From: Lineus longissimus
Lineage: Eukaryota > Nemertea > Pilidiophora > Heteronemertea > Lineidae
Assembly (NCBI RefSeq): GCF_910592395.1
Contig: NC_088309.1
Location: forward strand, 19,658,599-19,722,598
Direction of reading: 5' to 3'
Length of the DNA stretch: 64,000 nt
The position numbers and the translations under genes were made by a program. The notes under the pieces are model-generated. The model did not search any database, was not told the origin of the DNA, and was given only the letters and a program-made list of their open reading frames with translations. Positions 26,725 through 37,609 of this stretch are shown here, piece after piece (within the stretch, counting starts at the first letter, position 1; each line of letters starts with the position of its first letter).

Positions 26725-28769
26725 GCGCTTGACAGCGATGTCCGAAAAGCCTCTCTGGTGGAGATGCAACTGGATAAGTTCCAGGCGTGAAACTTGAAAA
26801 ATCCAGGGTTCTGGTGGTAGCATCTCCCCAGGGGGTGCCACAGGAGGTGCTTCCAAGTAGGAAGACTCCTGGGGTGATCTATCAGGAGCTCCAGCAAGGC
26901 TGGGAACCAGGCCTGATTTGGCCAGCAAGGTGCGATGAGAGTTATTCTCACCGGATGGCTGGTCAAGATCTTGTTCAGGACTGGTTGGATGAGAGGGAGG
27001 GGTGGAAACGCATATGCGTTCAGCCCGACCCAAGAGGCTGTAAGGCTGTCGACTTCCAGGGCCTCTTCGTCCGGAAGTGGAGAGTAATAGATGGGAAGGC
27101 GATTGTTCAGCCTGGTGGCGAACAGATCTACCTTCGGAGATTGCCAAAGGCGACAAAGGTCGTCTACAATCTCCTGATGGAGTGTCCACTCTGTCTGAAC
27201 TAGCTTGTTCTGACGGGACAGGGCGTCGGCAAGGATGTTGCGATTGCCCGGTATGTGTCTGGCACATATCGATACTCCAAGGTCGGCACAAAGATGGTAA
27301 AGCTCCCAAGTTAGCTGGCAAAGAATGCCGGACTTTGTGCCTCCCTGTCTCCTGACATATGCTACTACTGTAGAATTGTCGGAGAACAGGGTTACTCTCC
27401 GATTCTTCAGGCGAAGGGAAAGAGCCCTCACGGCAAGAAGGACAGCCTTCATTTCCAATATATTTATTGGAAGAATGGTCTCCTCCCTTGTCCATAGACC
27501 TCTTATGGACATGTCCCCGTTGTTCAGATGTGCTCCCCACCCTAGTAGGGAAGCATCTGTGAACAGGGACACTTCTGGGGGCGGTGGAGCAAGATCTACA
27601 CCGCTTTGGAGACGAGTCTCCGACTCCCAGAAGTTCCAGACGTTCTTGAGTAGGTATTGAGGTATCAATACCAACTTGTCTAATGGGTCCCTGTGGGGTT
27701 TCCATAGAGACATTAGAAACATCTGGATGGGACGCATATATAGACGGCCAAGGGGGATTTGGTCTGCTGCCGAATTCAGAAGTCCCAAAAGGCTCAAGCA
27801 TCGCCTTGCGGGAGCTTGAGTCCTTCCTCTGAATTCTGCGACGAGATGAAGAATTTTCTTTATCCTGTCTAGGGGGGGCAGCATTTTCCCTATGGCCGTA
27901 AGGAACCGAACTCCAACGTAAACGAAGTCTTGGGATGGTATGAATTCTGACTTTGTTTCGTTGATAATCCAACCTGCGGAAACTACTTTTTGCTTTAGAA
28001 CCTGAAGTTGTTGCAGTAGTAGTTCCCGCGATTTGCAACGGAGTAGCCAATCGTCTAGGTAGTGATGGAGCTTGAACCCCATCACGTGAAAGGGAGCGAC
28101 GAAGGCTGTGACTATCATCGTAAAAATTAGGGGTGCCGATGCCAGACCGAACGGCAGGGCCCTGAATTGATACGTCTTTCCTTCGTAATGGAATCGAAGG
28201 AAGTGTTGATAGTCTGGATGGATCGGTACATGTAAGTACGCATCCATTAAATCCATCGATACCGCCCAATCGTTGGGCTGTATCGCCGTTGCTATAGACC
28301 TGGTGGTTTCCATCTTGAAATGAGGAACATTCAAGAAGGTGTTTAACCTGGAAAGGTCTATGATCAGCCTCCATGTCCCTGCTTTCTTGGGAACCAAGAA
28401 AACGTGGCTGTAAAAGCCGGGGGAGCATGGATCTTGAAGGACCTGGATAGCTTGCTTCTCCAGTAATGTCGCGACCTCTGCTTGGAGGGCAGAGGCCTTG
28501 ACTGGGTCCTTCGGTGGCTGAACTGGGGTTGGATATATGGTAGTCGGGGGGGTACGGTTGAAATCTAGTTTCACTCCGTACCTCAACATGTTTGGGACTG
28601 GGGACCCCTTTGGGCACCAATCGTCCCAAATGTCTGCAAATTTTTGCAGACGGCCCCCGACTACCGGAGTCGGCTCCTTTTTGCGTCCGGGAGGAGAAAG
28701 GAGGGGGGAGTCACCTCTTCCGGCCAGCACCCCTTGGGCGAAAGGAGTGCTTAGTCGGACCGGATCCAC
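26607..28769 (-). CDS. DIRS reverse transcriptase / RNase H with Dam-like C-terminal region
   Basis: 720 codons, unbroken. RT occupies about residues 75-300: conserved WRLIIDLSRLN, the first catalytic Asp in SMDLMDAYLH (D173), RALPFGLASAP, and the YLDD box at 237-240 (D239, D240). RNase H, about 400-520, has LFTDASLLGWG (D405), ILEMKA (E439), LFSDNST (D464) and HIPGNRNILADALSR (D515), so all four acidic residues are in place. Residues about 546-625 (VDLFATRLNNRLPIYYSP, YAFPPLPLI, LIAPCWP) correspond to the region described as Dam-methyltransferase-like in DIRS elements; I cannot confirm catalytic function. The protein copies element RNA into DNA. The ATG at 28769 overlaps the gag end by 59 nt; the 3' end overlaps the recombinase. 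Confidence 0.92.
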   Translation of the reverse strand: MDPVRLSTPFAQGVLAGRGDSPLLSPPGRKKEPTPVVGGRLQKFADIWDDWCPKGSPVPNMLRYGVKLDFNRTPPTTIYPTPVQPPKDPVKASALQAEVATLLEKQAIQVLQDPCSPGFYSHVFLVPKKAGTWRLIIDLSRLNTFLNVPHFKMETTRSIATAIQPNDWAVSMDLMDAYLHVPIHPDYQHFLRFHYEGKTYQFRALPFGLASAPLIFTMIVTAFVAPFHVMGFKLHHYLDDWLLRCKSRELLLQQLQVLKQKVVSAGWIINETKSEFIPSQDFVYVGVRFLTAIGKMLPPLDRIKKILHLVAEFRGRTQAPARRCLSLLGLLNSAADQIPLGRLYMRPIQMFLMSLWKPHRDPLDKLVLIPQYLLKNVWNFWESETRLQSGVDLAPPPPEVSLFTDASLLGWGAHLNNGDMSIRGLWTREETILPINILEMKAVLLAVRALSLRLKNRRVTLFSDNSTVVAYVRRQGGTKSGILCQLTWELYHLCADLGVSICARHIPGNRNILADALSRQNKLVQTEWTLHQEIVDDLCRLWQSPKVDLFATRLNNRLPIYYSPLPDEEALEVDSLTASWVGLNAYAFPPLPLIQPVLNKILTSHPVRITLIAPCWPNQAWFPALLELLIDHPRSLPTWKHLLWHPLGRCYHQNPGFFKFHAWNLSSCISTREAFRTSLSSACPHLKGGLPLMCIKESGLPSLPGAGRTELIRSLPLYTD
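26725..28710 (-). other. Long second open frame over the RT gene
   Basis: The recombinase frame stays open upstream without a stop to 28710, directly after the gag TGA, with a first ATG at 28629. Read whole it would be a 970-residue protein whose first ~600 residues run opposite the RT/RNase H coding frame. That part is Ser/Arg/Pro/Gly-rich with no domain, and looks like the shadow of the RT codons. Dictyostelium DIRS-1 also has extensive ORF overlap. Probably untranslated, or used only to reach the recombinase by readthrough or frameshift. Confidence 0.6.
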
Positions 28770-30279
28770 CCTGGTTAGAGGAAGTATTTTTCCTCTTTCC
28801 AGTCCGGCGACCCTCCGCTTCCCGTCGGAAGGATCCAGCAGGAGCAGGCTGACTAGGCGGGGTAGGCCTAGGCAGGACCTGCCTGGCGTACGGGATTGAA
28901 CCCGATGCCTGCTGGGGCCTCTCTATCTTTCTAGCGTTAGGTAGAGAGGTCTTGGCCCTCTGTGTCGCAGTGGGGGCATATAATTTGTCCCAATCTTTCT
29001 GTGCTTGAGCCGCCTCTTGCACAGAATCTGCGAACAGGAAAGAACCGTCCATAGGAGCGGTTCTTAAGGCCCCTTCCAGCTGGAGGGATCTGATGACATT
29101 GAGAGAGCCCAGTGCGGCGTCTCTACGGAGTAGGACGCTATTTGCTGCGGTCTTGGCGGACAGCGCAATAGCGTGCCTAATCGAATGTGACAAGGATGTC
29201 ACAAGCGATTTTGTGTCATCAGATAGTGACTCATTATCTTTTAGGGATCTGGCTAGGGCCAGGTTAGTGTGCTCTGCGTAGGAGAGCACCGCTAACGTGT
29301 TTTTGGCCAGACCCTCTTGTGCTCTAAGGTCTCGGTAAGCCGAGGAGGAGGTCACCCTAGGCACGAGTTGGTCCAGCTGTACATCGTCCTTTAATATGGA
29401 AGTCGATGCTGCAGCTGGACAGCCGGCCGAGCTGACTCGATAATAGTCAGCGCGGTACTGCCTAACGGGAGGAAGTTGTGCCGTGAACAACTTCCCCGGT
29501 TTACACCAAGCTTCCGGTCCGACTGCCGGAAGGACAGGGATGGAAGTACGTTGGTGGGCGCCTTGTGAGTCTCTGATTGTACGCTCCAAAAGTTCAGAGA
29601 CTGCTAACACCGACGGGGAGGGAGGAAGGAATTCAAGTGCCCGAGTGGAGCCTTGAGAAACCTGTGGATTGGGATCCACTTCCTGTCCCCAGAGTGAAAA
29701 GGTCGGTGTTGACAAGGCTGGCAGTTCCGGCGGGGTAGGGCACAGATCCTGCGGGAGGTACGCTCTGATCAAGGATCTGAGTGTCCTCATATCCGACAGG
29801 ATACTGGCCTCCTCTGGTGACAGCTCCTCCTGATTGGGGGAGCGGTAGCCTGGCTGAGAACTCTCGTTCTCAGAAAATTCCTCTAAAATAGAGGAGTCGG
29901 ATGGTGGGTATCCGATGGGACCAGGCGCACCAGAGGAACCGGAACCCTGCTCCAGATGGCTGAGTCTATCAGAAAGACCTGCTACCATCTGGATGAGCTG
30001 GGACAGTTGCTGTCCCGACTCGGGTTCCGGACCCGACGTGCGGCTTCTCTCAACGACGGGCGGTTGAGGCGAGGGTGAGCGCATAAGCGAACCCTGGAAG
30101 CCGTATGTGCGGGCGAATGGGTCTTCCGGAAGCGGAAGTTGCCCATATTCTGAACTAGAGTTCAGATGTCCTCTCTGCGTAGCTCGTTCCATGGGAACGA
30201 CGCCTCTGCTACGAGGAGGGGGTGGCACTTCCGGTTGGTTCCACCCAAGAGGTTGGCCAACGTAGGAAGGTGCCTGCAT
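28711..30279 (-). CDS. DIRS gag-like protein (ORF1)
   Basis: 522 codons from the ATG at 30279 to the TGA at 28713-28711. The N-terminal half is Pro/Ser/Gln-rich and acidic (EEFSENESSQ). A helical central part includes DRLSHLEQ, then the more conserved region with SVLLRRDAALGSLN and GSFLFADSVQEA, resembling the RR..AL and LFG motifs of DIRS gags. The C-terminus is strongly basic and ends RGAGRKR. There is no CCHC zinc knuckle, as usual for DIRS. The frame stays open upstream of the ATG to about 30527 (reading KRASGSSIPAKELRAF before the Met), so the true start may lie further 5', possibly joined to the ORF at 30998-30507. It overlaps the RT ORF by 59 nt in another frame. Confidence 0.8.
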   Translation of the reverse strand: MQAPSYVGQPLGWNQPEVPPPPRSRGVVPMERATQRGHLNSSSEYGQLPLPEDPFARTYGFQGSLMRSPSPQPPVVERSRTSGPEPESGQQLSQLIQMVAGLSDRLSHLEQGSGSSGAPGPIGYPPSDSSILEEFSENESSQPGYRSPNQEELSPEEASILSDMRTLRSLIRAYLPQDLCPTPPELPALSTPTFSLWGQEVDPNPQVSQGSTRALEFLPPSPSVLAVSELLERTIRDSQGAHQRTSIPVLPAVGPEAWCKPGKLFTAQLPPVRQYRADYYRVSSAGCPAAASTSILKDDVQLDQLVPRVTSSSAYRDLRAQEGLAKNTLAVLSYAEHTNLALARSLKDNESLSDDTKSLVTSLSHSIRHAIALSAKTAANSVLLRRDAALGSLNVIRSLQLEGALRTAPMDGSFLFADSVQEAAQAQKDWDKLYAPTATQRAKTSLPNARKIERPQQASGSIPYARQVLPRPTPPSQPAPAGSFRREAEGRRTGKRKNTSSNQGGSGPTKHSFRPRGAGRKR

Positions 30280-30506
30280 TTCCGGTAGGACGAAGTCCGA
30301 AACCGGAAATGCCCGTAACTCCTTCGCCGGTATGGAGCTACCGGAAGCCCTTTTAGAAGGAGGTACGGAGGGCGGAAACGCTGTTACCGAAGACGCATGG
30401 CGTTTCGGAGGTGGCGTTATAAGGTCCGGCCCTACTCTACTGTGTCCGTGAGGACTGGGGTTATTTCGCAGTAAAGACTGAGAAAAACCCCCAGTAGAGT
30501 CTTCGG

Positions 30507-30998
30507 TTACTGAAAACGGGAACCCGCGTCAGTAACCGGAACTGCAATCGGCGGACCGGAAGCAGGGTGCTCCCGCGGGTACAAAGGGCTTGTACTCGGG
30601 GGAGCGGACGACAGGGGAACCGGAAGGTTCCCTGAGGTCCGGGGTATATTAAACCCTTGGAGACTTATTGGATGTAAGTCTCCCTTGGGACCACAGACAT
30701 TAATAATGTCAGATCCCGCATCCTTCGCAGCCGCGGCCGGAACCGGAACTCGGCTGACGGAAGGGGTGGTGGCGGGAGGTTTGCTAGACCTCCGGGTTAT
30801 ATGCCCGGAAACGGAACCGGAAGAGGGTTTAGGCGTCTTCGCGGCCCGTTTCCCGCCACCAGACGCATTCCTTTGTGGTGAGACAAAGGATGCCGTCGGA
30901 GGGGTACGCCATATAAAAAATGGTACCAATGACAATAAAAACACTGGGAACCCCAAGTAGGCCAGAAAGGACGCAATAATTAATGGAAAGGAAAACAT
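30507..30998 (-). CDS. Upstream ORF of the DIRS element, possibly 5' part of gag
   Basis: 163 codons between the 5' repeat and gag. Residues 1-30 are hydrophobic (MFSFPLIIASFLAYLGFPVF and on), like a membrane segment; the rest is Pro/Ser/Ala/Lys-rich (GGGKRAAKTPKPSSGS, PVPAAAAKDAGSD), in the style of the gag N-terminus. It ends at a TAA only about 20 nt inside the region where the gag frame opens (about 30527). One frameshift, or splicing, would join the two. It could be a real separate ORF, the frameshifted gag N-terminus, or partly leader. I do not recognise a domain. Confidence 0.4.
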   Translation of the reverse strand: MFSFPLIIASFLAYLGFPVFLLSLVPFFIWRTPPTASFVSPQRNASGGGKRAAKTPKPSSGSVSGHITRRSSKPPATTPSVSRVPVPAAAAKDAGSDIINVCGPKGDLHPISLQGFNIPRTSGNLPVPLSSAPPSTSPLYPREHPASGPPIAVPVTDAGSRFQ

Positions 30999-31293
30999 GC
31001 CTACTTGAATTAAACACTATTGCAATGGATCTGAGTCTTGTTCATTACAATAGAGCGGAGAATAGCCTACTTAACTCTACCCTACCAAGATCAAAATAAT
31101 GGAGCCGGGTCGACTAAGCTAGCTAAGAAAATGTCTATAATTAAATAGACTGGACAATACTAATGCCAAGATAAGTTTGGCGGTCTACTCCGTAGGTGAA
31201 TGAACCCAAAAATCGTCTAGACTTGGCTGGTTGAATTTGGTTTTAAATCGAATTCACGGCAGCTTTGAAAAAACGATGTGCTTCGTAGAAGCA
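30999..31293 (-). other. 5' leader of the DIRS element
   Basis: AT-rich, about 295 bp between the 5' terminal repeat and the first ORF. No coding potential is seen. Presumably the transcribed leader. Confidence 0.5.
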
Positions 31294-31465
31294 CAAGAGT
31301 AAAGACTGAATATGGCGGCATGAGATCGGCGCGATCTCGCGGGATCGGTCAGGGCGCCGCCTGGCGGCCGAGCTGTTAACTCAGTTCTCCCTTTAGAAAA
31401 TTAAAGGGATACTCTTGTGTTTGAGCCCAAATGGAGTAACATGCAAAAGTGTTCCATAGGTAAGT
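31294..31465 (-). repeat. DIRS inverted terminal repeat, 5' end of element
   Basis: Partner of 24968-25139. Being upstream of gag, it presumably holds the element's promoter. ATGGCGGC at about 31313-31320 resembles a YY1 core of the kind seen in some other retroelement promoters; that link is inference. The outer 18 bp to 31483 complete the element. Confidence 0.95.
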
Positions 31466-34107
31466 TTGAATGACACAAAATGCTTAAAACTTGTGCAGAC
31501 GCCAGCAAAGTTTCTATAATGGCTCACTTTTGTCACAACAACAAAGCATGGAAATATTCTGAAATAAGGAAAGCATCACAGAATTCTTCTGCCAGACTTG
31601 ACTGCTGTTCCTTGACAATAGATTTGAAAATCGCCCAGGGAGTATAGGCATGATGTGGACAATAGAATATTCTGTAACACGAAATACATTTCATCGTGTT
31701 CACTTTATCACACATATAAAGGATTGAATACAAAGAAAGCGAATTTGAAAGGGGGGACGGCGTGCTTAGGTGGACAGAGCCTGCTGGCACATTGCCTTTA
31801 CTTCATTTGGAAGGCTGGATGTTTGAAATGCTTTGGCTATGAATAAGGCCTATAGTGTTCAACAGCTTTTCAATCTTCTCCTGACATCATACCAAATTTG
31901 AGATGCCTGCTGGTACAGAGAAAGTTTAATGAATGTCTCTGATTTTGCTATCTCCACAAGAAATGGCACATTTTGGGCTTTGATGCATTCATTTATGACA
32001 TTCAAGCACAGAATTGAGCATATTGAGGTGTAGAAACTAAAAGAACAAAGTTAAAGCATTCCCCCTCCCCCCAAGGGAGAACATTTGCTATTCAACCTTT
32101 ACTTCTCTTCAATCAAGATAAACGATATCAACACAATGAACAAACCTCCGCCTATACTCCTACAGAAGTCTGATGAAAGTCACCCCAATCCTAAAAGCTT
32201 TTTCACCAGAGGGGAATATACCTGCCATACTCTACACTCGTAATATCATACAGAAATATGTGAACAATACTAGCGAGACAATGTCTTATATCTTTCATAT
32301 TCATTGGTAACACCTATTAATGGATTTGATAAGTCATATCCACCCTGGAGATATTCTCATTATTAGGGCTTCTCAATGTCTTCAAATACCGGGTAGCAGA
32401 CAGCGTTAGGCAGATGAGGTGTGGCTTGTTACTTTACAATGTTATGATGAATCCCGTATTATTGGCAAAAAATGCTGATAGTAGATAATGGATTTTTTAC
32501 CATGGCCGAGGATGAAAAGTCAACTTTTTTTCCAACTCAAAGCATCTTATCATGAAGTCAAGATCAGTCTTAGATTTAGAGAGTATAGGACCATGGGGCA
32601 CAGGATGACTCGAAGTTGCCATTGAACTTGGCAGCTTGTTAGGAAGAAATACGATATCGTTCTGTCTAAAGTGAAAGTGTCTACTGAGGGTGTGGTCTTC
32701 AGATCAGATGGAAAGGTCAACAAGTTGTTTCCAACCGCTTTTAAGAGTGGGTAAAATGGTCATTACTGGGTTGGATATTTATCATTGGTTGCAGCAACGG
32801 CCGACTCTTGTCGCAGGTAATCCCCACCGCAAACGTAACTTTTGTTGTAAGCAATATCGCAGGTCATGGCAACAAAGGTATCTCACTTGCTGGCGCTTTA
32901 GGGCCTGATATCCTAATGCTAATATGTGTTTATGGTAGGAATAAAGCGTTAATGTCTTTGCCCACAGAATAGACCGTCCAAATACCATTCCATGGCTGGT
33001 TGTAACAAAGGATTTAACATTAGAACAACAGTTATTGCCAACTTGAATATGCCAGTCACAAATGGGTTGCTGGGATCACAAACAATGGATGATTAATGGA
33101 TTACCATCCCATGCTATCCTATTACCAGTAAAAACGCCTTTGTTCTGAAAGAGATTTCAAATATGTACATACATGTATGTGAGAGGGGGTAGGGACAAAG
33201 TTTTTTCATATATTTTTATGACCCATCACATGACTGGCGTATTAAGTCCACAGGTCTAGTATTGAGTTATGAAAATTTTGTCCATCAAGGTTCACTTCCA
33301 GACTATGACATGCTTGTAAACCCCCTTTTGATATCTTATGATTCTTTTAGATGATTTGGAAATTTTTTTAACTCAAATACATCTTAAAGCAACTTTTTTG
33401 AAGTCCTCCCAAGACAAAATTGCAAATGTTTTGTCAATAAAACCTGCATAATCTACAATCGATGTCTTGAAATCTGGCTATTTTCTCAGCACAAATCTAA
33501 GAATATCTCATGCCCATCTCTCTTCGCGACTCTTTGAAAAACACAATCAAAATGGTGTCATCACAGGGTTCCAATAAATCTTCATCCATTCGTCTATTAC
33601 AAAACACAAACTTCTTCAATAGTTCTTCAAACCATATCGTTTTCTGAAACACACCCAAGTTTGAGGTACGAAAGCCTTTTATGTTATCAAACTTCTCGAT
33701 AGAAATGGAAATGGCTAAGCTGTAAATGTCGGTTTTCACAATAGCCTACCATCACCTGAGGAAATTTCAAAATGGCATGATAAGCATTGACATCGCCATG
33801 ACAATGGCAACTACACTCTCTTTATTCAGGAGACAAGATTCCAAGATGATGAACTATATCCATGATACATTTAGGACCCTAAAGATGCAGCATGCTCGCC
33901 AACAAATGGCCTGGTCAAGCCACGATATGTCCCAACACAATAGACCAGCCACCTGATGAGCTGCAGGCAATGCATCTTAACTACGCTAACTCCCTAATGA
34001 CGTACCAGCAAAGATGGTGTAACGACCGGCAAAGATGGTGTAACGATGCTATTACATTCTCAACTGCTCGCAAGTAACTAGAATACATAAGACATTACCT
34101 ACCAAGT

Positions 34108-34290
34108 GCGCAGGAACCTCCCTTAGCTGACACCTCCGTAAGCACGACACCCTCTCTATTAAGGACAAGGTTTTTGGTCCGAAATGGGTCACTGATATAC
34201 GCTTGAACCCCTGTTATCAGGACACCTACCTGTTCCATTGTAAGGACAGCAATTGTCAGTCTAAAGGCTGTCCTTAGTTTAGAGGCTTTA
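34108..34290 (-). repeat. Dispersed repeat family A, copy 3 (inverted)
   Basis: Reverse complement contains GACTGACAATTGCTGTCC, TGTCCTTAATAGAGAGGGTG and AAGGGAGGTTCC, matching the family in the opposite orientation. Confidence 0.7.
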
Positions 34291-37200
34291 CTGGGTCTCA
34301 TTTGCTTCTGATATTTCTATGGCTACGTGGGCATTGCTGAGTGAATGTATTCAGATATCCTGTCCAGCGGAAAACATTTAATATTTTTTGGAAATTTCTG
34401 TCAGAGCAGCTTCAGCCAGGGATAGCGACACAAAATCCAATCAAAATGTGTGGAATGATAACTACAAATTCTACAATCAAACATCTCTATATCCTTCAAA
34501 ATGCCCCAGGTGTACAAAAAACATCATGGACTTTCAAGACTGTGAAAAATCTTAATTACAGACATAAGGCAGGCGTTTCCCCTTAAATCCCCCAAAAATC
34601 AATTTTGATTGAAAAAGAATGAATACTTCGGATATACAAAGTTTTATCTGTTCAAGTAAAAATGAAATTGAATGGAGTGAAATATCAAAGGCACCAGGAC
34701 AATAGTGATTATAACAAATATTCCACGCCATCAAATTTTCATGAAATAATCAATACAAGATAGCACACAACAAAGAAAATGCAAGAAACTAATAATATAG
34801 AATCATCTTTTTATCCGCCAATTTTATATTTCACATAAAGATCGAGGCATCTTTCAATAATTTAAATTGAACACATCGAAACAGACATGGAATCTTTATA
34901 AAAATCTAATGAAACGTTTTTGAAAAGAAAGTAACTAATGTGTGTCGCTAGCTTAAAGCTAATAGCAAATCAAAAAACTGCCAAGGTGGAAAATCTGGCG
35001 AGATTTTTATCAAACTTGGACAAAGCAGAAGAAGTCTGCTATCTGTTTAGCTTGAAAATGTTTTTCTGCTATGGAACTCTGCACAATTGAGATCGACAAA
35101 TACCAAAAGTGACAAAAATATTGCATTGTGAGCAAATTATTGAAAACAATATCTGAGGAATGGAGCAGATATTCTTCAAACAGGCTATACTGAATAAAAA
35201 TCTGTGAGAAATGCCAAGTGACACGAGCGATATATATTTTTCTATTTTGTATTCACAACTGTATCATGGTTTCTGACATACACATTCACTTAATTTTTGT
35301 CAGAAATGAGACATATATACTATCAGTGTTCTCCACAGCCTCTGAGTTAAGGGGGGGGGGTAATCTAATGTTTTTTTCTGTTTTCGTGCACACTAGGAAA
35401 ATTGTTCTTAAATTCTTGTGAGAAGGTCCTATTTGTAAGATTTCAAGGACTTCAGGAGCATTTTAAAGGCATTTGGGGTCATAATATAGCTTTTTAAGGG
35501 GGATAAACTAATTAGCCGGTCATTTAAAAAAAAAATTTAATGAGGGGCAGCATTTTTAAGGGGGGGGGGGGGTGGAAATCACTGACTATGTGTCAATGCT
35601 GTTGAGGAATAGATACGTTCAATAGGGTCATGATAAAACAAAGCTAATTTTAGAGAGATAACATACACAATATTGTAGGGGACTACTTTGGATTTATCAC
35701 TAACTAATGGGATGAGGTCAGTTATTTTCCAAATGAGAAAAACCCCACTGAATCTCATGTCAAAATTCTTACCTCAAGATGACCGTAGACGTTTTCCAAG
35801 GACATTTCTTTCAAAGAAACCAAAGCTAATCAGCTAATTTTCTTGCCATTTATTGTGTTTCACATGAATTACAACCATTTACACCCCAACGGCGCTGCAT
35901 GGCATTGCTAATTACTCCGATAGTAAAGGAAACTAATCACCAAATCTGCCCGACTTCACAAACATTTGGGCCTCCATGTGTGCAAGCAGAGAGTCTGAAT
36001 GTTTCAAGCTTTGACTGGCAATCTCTAAAGAGTTGGGGTGGGAATCTATAAATATTTAATGGGCTGACGCGCATCTGGTTACGAGCATCTGGCGAAATCA
36101 GTGATTTCTTCAGCTGTCAAGTCTGCTTGACATGAAAACATGGAATGAGAACATTTCAAGACAATATCTAATTTTTCAATGCCTATTTATGTTGTCTAGG
36201 TTCTTTTGAAGGGACAAGTTGGGCATGAGATATGTAGGGTTTTAATGAGAAAATTGCACCAAGCTGGACCGCGACCTGCATGGTAAAAAGGATATAATAC
36301 ATCACTTGGTCCATATACAGGATCTTAGTTTCTTAAAAAATCTTCCCAGCATGTACTGCCTCCAGCAATGTTGTCAACCTGAGCACTATTTATTAACTAT
36401 TTTTTCTTATCGGTTGCTTTCCTTTATTATATATTGCTAACTGAATCTATCTCAATGTTTACATCGTCTAACACTCGTGATTCTCATGTCAGATCGCACA
36501 ATTCTCGACAGGAAAATATCTGGAGGCATCATCTGACTATGAGGCCGCCATTTGAGAATCCACCCAGGTAATCAACTACGGGTATTCACACATACATCAC
36601 ACCAGCACTCAAATGAAACTCTGGTATTCAGATAGCAGACCCCGGGACACAAGCTTGAACTTTATGTATCTGGCTACAATAGCGTATATTTGACAGGCGG
36701 ATATTAGAAAGTTTGATGTGATCTTCCACGGCTACTCAACAGCCTTCCACAGGCAGATTGAAACAAAATCCTTCAAGGGGAAAATAGTCAACAATATACA
36801 GGATGCCACTGAAGAATGCGATGTGCCAATGATGTTTGTTATAGCCTCGATCTCAATGTGTTGATTCGCAACCATCTTCTGGAATGGCCCACCACGAACA
36901 CCATGCAGGAATCAGTGTCTACCACATATTCCAGGGGACCATGCGCATAAATGTTGTCCATGCATACCCTCTAATTTTTAAACTGTGCACTTGTATTAGT
37001 TTGTAGTTCCACAGATTATTGAACCCATGGCCATCGGGCTATGTGGCCAGTGCTCTGACCATTCACATTACTCCACAGATTCGCTACAATTGGAAGGGGG
37101 TCTAAATTTTTTCGGAGCAACCTTTACAGATTCAAGCCTTCACTTCCCATCTCCACACTTCCATCCTGCACACCGAGACGTGCCACGACACAATTTATTT

Positions 37201-37609
37201 TCATGATCAATACAGATATGGAGGCAATTAAGAGGAGCCTGATCAGGCAATATGATAACATTTGAATCATTTATTGAATTTTATCAGGCGCATGATTTGG
37301 ATGCACGTAGCCATGTTTCATTCCATAGGACAAGATAACGCATCGACCCCCAATTGATAGATTTATAACTCAAGATTTCGAAGCCAATAATAACTCTGAT
37401 GAAAATAATAATTTGAAAATTATAATCTGATGATATCAATTCTGTCTCCACTTCAATTTTTGAACTCTTGACAGTTGCTGTCGATGTTCCTTTGGCTCAT
37501 TTCATCAAAATATCAATTTAGCACTTTTTTTTATTTTAAAATTATCGACAGCATGGTCTTGGTTTTGTAGATGAGTATCAGCTCAGGTAATGCCTTCAAA
37601 GATGATGCC

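Larger units (their letters stand above)
24921..31483 (-). mobile_element. DIRS-type tyrosine-recombinase retrotransposon, near-intact, 6.56 kb
   Basis: A complete element with all DIRS hallmarks: inverted terminal repeats (24968-25139 and 31294-31465), non-repeated outer ends, and an internal complementary region at 25187-25284. It encodes gag, RT/RNase H and a tyrosine recombinase, but no DDE integrase or protease. DIRS elements are thought to be copied into a circular intermediate, with the internal complementary region templating end joining, and inserted by the recombinase without target duplication. The body is visibly GC-richer than its surroundings. It is inserted in an intron of the SRRM2-like gene, in the same transcriptional direction. 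RT and YR active sites are present and their ORFs unbroken; the only doubt is the 5' part of gag. Confidence 0.95.

Noticed and set aside
26787-28899. Plus-strand ORFs of 86-138 aa inside the DIRS element
   Set aside because: Antisense shadows of the RT and gag genes.
35766-35810. Minus-strand MSLENVYGHLE before a GTAAGA donor
   Set aside because: Short, wrong phase for the host gene, acceptor or promoter unclear; a chance donor is likely.
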